From Blastococcus sp. (GTDB lineage: Bacteria; Actinomycetota; Actinomycetes; Mycobacteriales; Geodermatophilaceae): a DNA stretch of 57,029 bases. The first letter of the stretch is position 1. Every line of letters starts with the position of its first letter. Location of the stretch: the NCBI GenBank assembly GCA_025965715.1, contig JAOPWJ010000022.1:1-57029 (forward strand), written 5' to 3'. Both the position numbers and the translations under genes were made by a program. A model generated the notes under the pieces. It did no database searches. It was not told the DNA's origin and was given only the letters and a program-made list of their open reading frames with translations. Shown one piece after another: positions 51,350 to 57,029 of this stretch.

Positions 51350-51434
51350 CCGACAGGGGAGCGCTTCGGCGCTGAGAGTGCGGGACACCGCAGACCCTCG
51401 AACCTGATCCGGGTCATGCCGGCGCAGGGAGTCT
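51350..51434 (+). ncRNA. TPP riboswitch (THI element)
   Basis: The conserved THI-element pieces are in order: ACAGGGGAGC (51353-51362), CTGAGAGTGCGG (51372-51383), ACCGCAGACCCTCGAACCTG (51387-51406), ATCCGGGTCATGCCGGCG (51407-51424) and CAGGGAG (51426-51432). It ends just before the GGAGGAG ribosome site of ykoE, so thiamine pyrophosphate binding would probably hide that site and block translation. Confidence 0.95.
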
Positions 51435-51443
51435 GGAGGAGAC

Positions 51444-52064
51444 ATGGCCGATTCGGCCGTCCGTTCGTCGTCCGAGAACGTCGATCCGCAGCCCAGCGCC
51501 GCCCGCTGGCGGACGGTGGACATCGTCGTCGCCGCCGTGCTGGGCGTCGCCTTCGGCGTCGTCTTCTGGGCGTGGGGCCTGCTCTGGGCCGCGGTGGGGA
51601 CGGCGTTCGTCGCCTTTCCGCCCGCTCAGGCCTTCATGTACGGCGTCTGGCTGCTGCCCGCCGTGCTGGCGCCGCTGGTCGTGCGCAAGGCCGGCGCCGG
51701 GCTGTTCGCGGAGCTGATTGCGGCGATCGTCTCGGCGCTGCTGGGTTCGGCGTGGGGCTCGATGGTGCTGCTCTACGGCCTGCTGCAGGGGGCGGCGGGC
51801 GAAGCCGGCTACGCGGCCTTCGGCTGGCGCCGGTACGGCTGGCCGCAGGCGGTGCTGTCCGCCGCGCTGGCCGGAGGGATGGCCGCGTTCCTCGACCTCT
51901 ACAACTACTACCCGGACTGGACCGCCGGGTGGAAGACGATCTACACCGCGCTCATCGTGGCCAGCACCGTGGTCGTCGCCGGCGTCGGTGGAATGGCGCT
52001 CACCCGGGCGCTGGCCGCCAGCGGCGCGCTGTCCTCGTTCGCGTCCGGCCGCACCCGGGCCTGA
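51444..52064 (+). CDS. ykoE: Thiamine-precursor ECF transporter S component, YkoE
   Basis: A 206-residue membrane substrate-binding component with about five to six hydrophobic segments (VDIVVAAVLGVAFGVVFWAWGLLW, MYGVWLLPAVLAPLVV, LIAAIVSALLGSAWGSMVLLYGLLQG, AVLSAALAGGMAAFLDLYNYYPDW, IYTALIVASTVVVAGVGG). It probably captures hydroxymethylpyrimidine or thiamine. The ATG follows GGAGGAG directly behind the TPP riboswitch, which sets regulation by TPP. It is the first gene of ykoEDC. Confidence 0.93.
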   Translation: MADSAVRSSSENVDPQPSAARWRTVDIVVAAVLGVAFGVVFWAWGLLWAAVGTAFVAFPPAQAFMYGVWLLPAVLAPLVVRKAGAGLFAELIAAIVSALLGSAWGSMVLLYGLLQGAAGEAGYAAFGWRRYGWPQAVLSAALAGGMAAFLDLYNYYPDWTAGWKTIYTALIVASTVVVAGVGGMALTRALAASGALSSFASGRTRA

Positions 52065-52070
52065 GCCGCC

Positions 52071-53483
52071 ATGGGCCCCTCGGGGGTCCGGCTCGCCGGG
52101 TGGGGTTTCAGGCACGCCACCCGGCGCGGCTGGGCGGTCCGGGACGTCGACCTCGAGATCGAGCCCGGTGAGCGCGTACTGCTCACCGGGGCGTCCGGGT
52201 CGGGCAAGTCCACCCTGCTGCGGGCCCTGGCGGGACTGCTGCCGCCGGAGAGCGGGGATGCCGCCGGTCGGCTGACCGTCGATGGCGGGCCCCCCGAGCG
52301 GCGCCGGCACCGGGTCGGCATGGTGTTCCAGGACCCGGACGCCCAGCTCGTGATGACCCGCAGCGGGGACGACGTCGCGTTCGGCCTGGAGAACATCGGC
52401 ATGCCGCCCGATCGCATCTGGCCGGCTGTCGACGCGGCAATGCACGCCGTCGGTTTCGACCTCGGCCGCGAGCGGCCCACCGCGGCGTTGTCCGGTGGCC
52501 AGAAGCAGCGGCTGGTGCTCGCCGGCGCCCTGGCTCCCCTTCCGGGGCTGCTCGTGCTCGACGAGCCCACCGCCCAGCTCGACCCCGAGGGAGCCGACCT
52601 CGTGCGGGCGGCCGTGGAGCGGGCCGTCGGCGACCGGTCGGCCACGCTCGTGGTCGTCGATCACGACGTCGAGTCGTGGCGTCCGCTCGTCGACCGGGTG
52701 GTGGAGCTGCTCCCGTCCGGTGGCGTAGTCGAGCACGATCGGAGGTGGATCCCGCCGCTCCTGCGGTTCCCCGTGCGCCGGCCGGCGGGATCGGGTGACG
52801 TCCTGCTCAGCGCCGACCGGGCCGGCTACACCCACCGGGGTTCCCCGGCGCCCGCCCTGCTGCCGACCGACGCGCTGCTGGTCGGCGGACGAACCCTGGC
52901 AATCACCGGCCCCAACGGCAGCGGCAAGTCCACTCTCGCGCTCCTGCTGGCCGGCCTGCGCGCCCCGACCACGGGCCGCGTGGTCGCCGCACCGCCGCTC
53001 ACCGCGGGCCTGCGTTCACCGGCTCGCCCACCCTCGCGGTGGCGGGCGGCCGAGCTCGTCGAGCGGATCGGCACGGTCTTCCAGCAGCCCGAGCACCAGT
53101 TCCTCACCGGCCGGGTGCGTGACGAGCTCTCGCTGGGCCCGCTGCGCTCGGGGACGGGCTCCACCACGGCGGCCCGACTGGCCGACGAGCTGCTCGAGCG
53201 GCTCGGCCTCAGCGGCCTGGCCGAGGCCAACCCGTTCACGCTCTCGGGCGGGCAGCAACGGCGGCTCTCGGTGGCGACCGCGCTCGCCACCCGCCCGCGG
53301 GTGCTGGTCCTCGACGAGCCGACCTTCGGTCAGGACCGGGACACCTGGGCCGAGCTGGTCGCCCTCCTGGCCGAGCAGCAGGACGGCGAGCGCGCCCTGT
53401 GCGTCGTCACGCACGACGCCGCGGTGGTCGCTGCTCTCGCCGACGACGTCCTGCACCTCGGCGTCCGGGCAGCCGTCCGATGA
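52071..53483 (+). CDS. ykoD: Duplicated-domain ECF ATPase, YkoD
   Basis: A 470-residue fusion of two ABC ATPase domains. The first has GASGSGKST, FQDPDAQLVMTRSGDDVAFGLEN, LSGGQKQRLVLAGAL and VLDEPTAQLD; the second has GPNGSGKST, FQQPEHQFLTGRVRDELSLGP, LSGGQQRRLSVATAL and VLDEPTFGQD. The Q-loop DE/QLV wording is typical of energy-coupling-factor ATPases. It powers uptake through YkoC/YkoE. The start is six bases after the ykoE stop. Confidence 0.94.
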   Translation: MGPSGVRLAGWGFRHATRRGWAVRDVDLEIEPGERVLLTGASGSGKSTLLRALAGLLPPESGDAAGRLTVDGGPPERRRHRVGMVFQDPDAQLVMTRSGDDVAFGLENIGMPPDRIWPAVDAAMHAVGFDLGRERPTAALSGGQKQRLVLAGALAPLPGLLVLDEPTAQLDPEGADLVRAAVERAVGDRSATLVVVDHDVESWRPLVDRVVELLPSGGVVEHDRRWIPPLLRFPVRRPAGSGDVLLSADRAGYTHRGSPAPALLPTDALLVGGRTLAITGPNGSGKSTLALLLAGLRAPTTGRVVAAPPLTAGLRSPARPPSRWRAAELVERIGTVFQQPEHQFLTGRVRDELSLGPLRSGTGSTTAARLADELLERLGLSGLAEANPFTLSGGQQRRLSVATALATRPRVLVLDEPTFGQDRDTWAELVALLAEQQDGERALCVVTHDAAVVAALADDVLHLGVRAAVR

Positions 53484-54247
53484 GCGCACCGTTCGCCCTC
53501 GGCCCGGCCCGGCCCGTGCCCCTGTCGGGCATCAACCCGGTGGCCCAACTGAGCGCCATCGCCGTCCTGACGGTCGTGCTCCTGGTCAGCGGCGACCTGG
53601 TGACGCCGTCGTTCGTGCTGGCCGCCGAGCTCGCCCTGCTACCCGCGGCCGGGCTGACCGCCCCGCGGGAGGTGCTCCGCCGAATCTGGCCACTGCTGAT
53701 GAGCGCCGCCGGGGTGGCATGGGTGAACGTGGCCTTCGGCTCGCTGTCCGGCGCCGACGCGTGGCTCAGCGGTGCGACGTGGGGGATCCGGGTCATCGCG
53801 CTCGCCCTGCCGGGGATCCTGCTCGTCGCCGCCACCGATCCGGTCCGCCTCGCCGACGCCCTCACCATCCACTGGCGGGTGTCGACCCGGTTCGCCTACG
53901 GCGCGCTGGCCGCCCTGCGCCTGGTGCCGCTGCTGGCCAGCGAGTGGGAGACCATCCGGCTGGCCCGCCGGGCGCGGGGCGTCGACGCGGGCGCCAACCC
54001 GTCCGCGCACGTCCGGCTGCTCGCCAGCACCGCCTTCGCGCTGCTGGTCGGCGCCATCCGGCGGGGCACCCGGCTGGCCACCGCCATGGACGCCCGCGGC
54101 TTCGACTCCGGCGTTCCCCGCACCAACGCCCGCGGCTCGGTCCTGCGCCGCCGGGACACCCTGTTCGTCCTCGCCGCCGTCGTCGTCTGCGCGGCGGCGG
54201 TGACCCTCAGCGTGCTCCTCGGGGCGTGGCACCCGGTGCTCGCCTGA
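53480..54247 (+). CDS. ykoC: ECF transporter transmembrane (T) component, YkoC
   Basis: A 255-residue coupling subunit. Hydrophobic segments at both ends (QLSAIAVLTVVLLVSGDLVTPSFVLAAELALL; DTLFVLAAVVVCAAAVTLSVLLGAW) frame a cytoplasmic helical part with the T-component coupling motifs RRARGVD and AMDARGFDSG (the A-R-G pairs). The ATG overlaps the ykoD stop (ATGA). It completes the thiamine-precursor importer. Confidence 0.93.
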   Translation: MSAPFALGPARPVPLSGINPVAQLSAIAVLTVVLLVSGDLVTPSFVLAAELALLPAAGLTAPREVLRRIWPLLMSAAGVAWVNVAFGSLSGADAWLSGATWGIRVIALALPGILLVAATDPVRLADALTIHWRVSTRFAYGALAALRLVPLLASEWETIRLARRARGVDAGANPSAHVRLLASTAFALLVGAIRRGTRLATAMDARGFDSGVPRTNARGSVLRRRDTLFVLAAVVVCAAAVTLSVLLGAWHPVLA

Positions 54248-54370
54248 CCTCGTGATCGGTCCCCGCCGGCTGCGCCTCGGCGGCCGTCGATACCCGGGCA
54301 CCGGCCGGTGACCATGCATCTCGCGGATACGGGCACCGCTGCCGCTAGCGTGCGGGTCGTGGCCGCCTCG

Positions 54371-54898
54371 ATGACCCGGTACGTCGCCCTGCTCCGCGCC
54401 GTCAATCTGGGGCGCACCCGCCGCGTCGCCATGCCCCGCCTGCGCGAGGTGCTCGAGGAGCGGGGACACGGCGCGGTGCGCACCCACCTGGCCAGCGGGA
54501 ACGTTCTCCTGGACAGCGACCTGACCGAGGCGGACCTGGCCGCCGACCTCAGCACCGTGATCGAGCAGGAGTTCGGCTTCGACGTCCCGGTCGTCGTCCG
54601 GACCGGAGCGGAGATGGCCGCGGTGCTCGCCGGTGATCCCTTCGCCATGGTCGCGACCGACCTGTCGCGCTACTCGGTCACCTTCCTGCCGGCGGCGCCC
54701 GACCCCGCCCGCGTGGATGCTCTTCCACCGCCGGATGGGGGGGAGTACCTGGTCCGGGGGCGCGAGCTCTACCTCTGGCTGCCCGAAGGGCTGCGCGACA
54801 GCCCCATGGGCAGCTGGAAGTGGGACCGGCTGCTCGGCGTCGCCGGCACCGCGCGGAACTGGAACACCGTCCAGAAACTGGCCGAACTCGCCTCCTGA
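54371..54898 (+). CDS. DUF1697 family protein
   Basis: A 175-residue protein with the DUF1697 pattern: MTRYVALLRAVNLGRTRRVAMPRLREVLEERG at the start, VRTHLASGNVLLDS, EFGFDVPVVVRTGAEMAAVLAGDPF and the end LYLWLPEGLRDSPMGSWKWDRLLGVAGTARNWNTVQKLAEL. The role of the family is unknown. The ATG at 54371 matches the usual family N-terminus; earlier in-frame starts exist. It stands alone after ykoC. Confidence 0.9.
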   Translation: MTRYVALLRAVNLGRTRRVAMPRLREVLEERGHGAVRTHLASGNVLLDSDLTEADLAADLSTVIEQEFGFDVPVVVRTGAEMAAVLAGDPFAMVATDLSRYSVTFLPAAPDPARVDALPPPDGGEYLVRGRELYLWLPEGLRDSPMGSWKWDRLLGVAGTARNWNTVQKLAELAS

Positions 54899-54957
54899 CA
54901 CGGCCCCGGTCGCTCCCCCTAGGAGGGTGACGCGCGTCGCAGAAGGTTTGGGACCCC

Positions 54958-54987
54958 GGCCGAACGCCGATACGACAGTGTTCGGCC
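54958..54987. promoter_or_regulatory. 8-bp inverted repeat before the RsbW-like gene
   Basis: GGCCGAAC (54958-54965) and GTTCGGCC (54980-54987) flank a 14-base centre, 40 bases before the GTG start. It could be an operator or a leader hairpin. No sigma-B-type promoter matches well around it. Confidence 0.35.
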
Positions 54988-55026
54988 TGTCATCCCGACG
55001 GCGGCCAGATGTGAGGAGAACAGCGG

Positions 55027-55464
55027 GTGAGTGGGCAGGCGACCGGGTCGGTCTGGCCCTCCGCATGTCCCCCGGCCGCCAGCACGGTGCGCTCCTGGGA
55101 GCTGCACGACATCGCCCAGCTGCCCCAGGTCCGCGCCGAACTCCGCCGCGCCGCGACCGCCACCGACAGGGGACCGGCCGACCCCGACCTCCGTGACCAG
55201 CTGATCCTGGCGTTCGACGAGATGGCGTCCAACGCCCTGCGGCACGGTGGCGGCCGAGTACAGGCGGCTGTCCGCACGACCGGCGACTCCTTCCTGATCG
55301 AGGTGTCCGACCAGGCCACGACCGCACCGCCCGCCCCCGCCGTCGGGCGTGACCCCAGCGAGGGCGGCCTCGGCCTCTATCTGATCGCCGAGCTGGCCAG
55401 CGCCCACGGCTGGTACGTGCGCAATGGGCACAAGCACGTCTGGGCGCTGCTGCCCCGAGGCTGA
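55027..55464 (+). CDS. RsbW-like ATP-binding anti-sigma regulatory kinase (HATPase only)
   Basis: A 145-residue single GHKL ATPase domain. The N-box is ILAFDEMASNALRHGGG, the G1-like box VSDQAT and the G2 region GGLGLYLIAELASAHGWY. Such actinobacterial RsbW-type proteins bind and phosphorylate an anti-anti-sigma partner or hold a sigma factor, but neither partner lies beside it. GTG 55027 is preceded by GAGGAGAAC. The N-terminal 20 residues are variable. Confidence 0.88.
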   Translation: MSGQATGSVWPSACPPAASTVRSWELHDIAQLPQVRAELRRAATATDRGPADPDLRDQLILAFDEMASNALRHGGGRVQAAVRTTGDSFLIEVSDQATTAPPAPAVGRDPSEGGLGLYLIAELASAHGWYVRNGHKHVWALLPRG

Positions 55465-56245
55465 GCAGGGCCATCCCCCGAACCCGGGCGGAAACCGTCC
55501 CGGCCGGCCTCGATCGCCGCGTCCGCGCCGACCCCGAGGGCGCCGGGCCCCCGGATCTGTCTTGGCACGGACCACGCGCTGGGAGGCACCCCAGCCTTCC
55601 GGGCGTCATTTCTCCGGCCTGGCACGGGTGCCCGCCGGCGGCTCCGGACATGCAAAGAGCCGGGGCGGGCGCTTCCCGAGGATCCGGGGAGCGCCCGCCA
55701 TCCGGCGGGGAGGTGGGCGAGGAGGTCGCCCACCGGTACGTCGTCCAGGCGGCGGGCGACGTCGTCCAGCATCGCCCGTCCCCGAGCCACCGGACCGTGT
55801 CCCGGTCTCCCTGTCGCCCGTGCCTACCGCCGTCGTCGTCGGCGCCGTGTGGTCAGGTCGCTCCGGTCAGAGACCCGGGGACGGCGGACGTCCCGGTGCG
55901 GGTACCGGAGAGTGCCTGGGGACTTCACCCTGGCGGATCCGGACGCCCGGCCGTCAGCGCCGCACACGTCTGCGCCTCCCGGAAGGGTCCGCGCGCTGCC
56001 CTCCAGGGGCAGTCGGCGGGGGGTCGAGGCGAGATCCGTCGTGCAGCGAAGTCGGTCGGCGGCAGGAGGTGCACCGTCGGGGGTGAGCCACGTGGCGGCC
56101 GGAATCGGCCTGGAGGCTGCGGGTAACGCGGAGACCGAGCGACGATCGGCGATCGCCCGGGGAAGAGGGCGACCGGTGTCGGCGTGCTCGGGAGGAGCGG
56201 AGAACGGCGTCCAGCGGCCGGCTGCCGTGGTCGCGCATCGTGCGG
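55465..56245. other. About 780 bases with no supported gene
   Basis: Several frames are open, but their translations are low in hydrophobic core residues and rich in Arg/Ser/Gly, with no family match. A minus-strand frame starting MLDDVARRLDDVPVGDLLAHLPAGW (from 55772) looks briefly protein-like but has no ribosome site and runs through a strong hairpin. Confidence 0.4.
55665..55698. terminator. Strong GC hairpin 200 bases after the RsbW-like gene
   Basis: Arms 55665-55677 and 55686-55698 pair at twelve of thirteen positions around an 8-base loop. As read on the minus strand it is followed by CTCTTT. It may end transcription from either side, though its distance from the nearest stop makes assignment uncertain. 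Confidence 0.4.
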
Positions 56246-57029
56246 TCAGGCGCGGAACGCGGCCGTTCCGGGACGTGGAGCAGGTCCTGGCGGGAACGAG
56301 CTCCTCGCGGAGCCCGGGGACCTTGCTCGGCGCGCCGGCGGAGGCGATCCCCTGACCGGACAGGAGAACGGGTCACCGCGCGCGCGCACCAGTCCGGTCG
56401 CCGCGGGTGACAGCCGGACCGACCCGGTCGTCTGTCGCGGCGGCCATCCGGTGGCCGAGGAGCGTTCGAGGCGTCCGCCCGGTCTTACGCCGGGGACGGG
56501 AACTGCTCCGGAGGGCGCCGGTCGTGCTCCCCGCGGGCCGGCCGACGAGGGCGGACCGCTGGGAAGAAGCGCCGCGACGGGGGAAGGCGCCGCGGGCTGG
56601 CTGGTGGGCGTGCTGGACAGCGTCCACGGGGCCACCGGGCGATCGGTGTCCGGACGGGTGTCCTGCGGTTCTCGACCATGGAGGGGGACGGTCGGTCCCG
56701 GCGTCGCGGATGACGCCCAGGCCAGGTACTCGTTCTGCAGACCGGCACCCCGGATGGCAAGCCGGCGGATCAGCCCGCGCAGGCGGTGTGGCCGGCCGGT
56801 GCGCTCGGGCGCCCGCTCGGCAGTCCGGTGCACGGGCGCGCCCGCGCTCCACGCCAGGTGCTCACCGTTCGGACCGGCGCCCCAGAGCGCCGCGCGGCGG
56901 GTCAGCGCATGCAGTCGGCCGATGCTCACAGCCGCCCCCGCCGGTGCGGGCCGCACCGCGACCGCCGGTCGGCTACCCGACGGAGCCGGCCGGGCCGCCG
57001 GGACCTGGGGCACCGGACGCAGGGGCGCC
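56246..57029 (-). CDS. Candidate hypothetical protein with two 44-residue repeats, 5' end beyond the window
   Basis: An open minus-strand frame ending with TGA at 56246-56248 and still open at the edge; GTG 57013 is the first visible start. Its N-terminal part holds two similar segments 44 residues apart, IGRLHALTRRAALWGAGPN... and LRGLIRRLAIRGAGLQN..., each ending with GEHLAW or NEYLAW. The rest is Pro/Ser/Arg-rich and low in complexity. No known domain is recognised. Repeat conservation at protein level is the main argument that it is coding. Confidence 0.35.
   Translation of the reverse strand, partial: APLRPVPQVPAARPAPSGSRPAVAVRPAPAGAAVSIGRLHALTRRAALWGAGPNGEHLAWSAGAPVHRTAERAPERTGRPHRLRGLIRRLAIRGAGLQNEYLAWASSATPGPTVPLHGREPQDTRPDTDRPVAPWTLSSTPTSQPAAPSPVAALLPSGPPSSAGPRGARPAPSGAVPVPGVRPGGRLERSSATGWPPRQTTGSVRLSPAATGLVRARGDPFSCPVRGSPPPARRARSPGSARSSFPPGPAPRPGTAAFRA

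Noticed and set aside
54935-54975. Sigma-B/F-type promoter before the RsbW-like gene
   Set aside because: GTTT and a GATAC-like element are present, but spacing and -10 sequence fit poorly.

Overview
The window is very GC-rich, uses many GTG starts (and a TTG), and is densely packed with 1-4 base stop/start overlaps. Gene content (urate catabolism, SulP/MerR pair, YkoEDC, MEDS-type anti-sigma factor, DUF1992, DUF1697, DUF5701, DUF6986) fits a soil actinobacterium, most likely of the Geodermatophilaceae type (Blastococcus/Modestobacter/Geodermatophilus). That placement is inferred from style and content, not from a search. No tRNA, rRNA, CRISPR, phage or insertion sequence was recognised.

Layout. 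1-6.6 kb: a truncated Old Yellow Enzyme, an SRPBCC protein, a class C beta-lactamase-fold hydrolase, a GAF-EAL phosphodiesterase and a GH13 glycosidase. 6.7-21.6 kb: a divergent catabolic island. The leftward arm encodes a CaiB-type CoA-transferase, an FlK-like thioesterase, a TctCBA tricarboxylate-type transporter, a crotonase-fold protein and an FAH/AraD1-like dehydratase. The rightward arm encodes a GntR/FCD regulator, two half-size MaoC-like hot-dog proteins, an unknown TIM-barrel-like protein, a DapA-family aldolase, a glycerate kinase, a GlcD-type FAD oxidase and a stand-alone AceE/transketolase-like enzyme. 21.9-25.9 kb: a HyuA/HyuB pair. Together these look like an uptake, CoA-activation and cleavage pathway for an unknown organic acid, and this is the best candidate in the window for an undescribed system.

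26-38.6 kb: a membrane protein plus lipoprotein pair, DUF1992, Nudix, a SulP transporter with its own MerR regulator, an ATP-dependent DNA ligase, a sulfonate/nitrate-type ABC transporter, MarR and NmrA-like genes, a MEDS/HATPase anti-sigma factor, and a DUF5701 protein with a 15-bp tandem repeat at its N-terminus. 38.7-43.3 kb: a divergent urate/glyoxylate block (DUF6986 aldolase and malate synthase leftward; OHCU decarboxylase, hydroxyisourate hydrolase and urate oxidase rightward).

43.3-57 kb: a chemoreceptor, a broken PHP-domain gene, an RlmG/RsmC-like methyltransferase, MsrA, a small membrane protein, an alpha/beta hydrolase, an SDR, a VOC protein with a 13-bp minisatellite at its stop codon, a TPP riboswitch with the ykoEDC thiamine-precursor transporter, DUF1697, an RsbW-like kinase, and a poorly coding right end with one repeat-containing candidate gene.

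The most notable non-coding signal is a family of three 39-bp hairpins of identical length (5189-5227, 6699-6737, 42343-42381). They share arms GGAGTGG/CCACTCC and a central GTMAC, and each begins a few bases after a stop codon.
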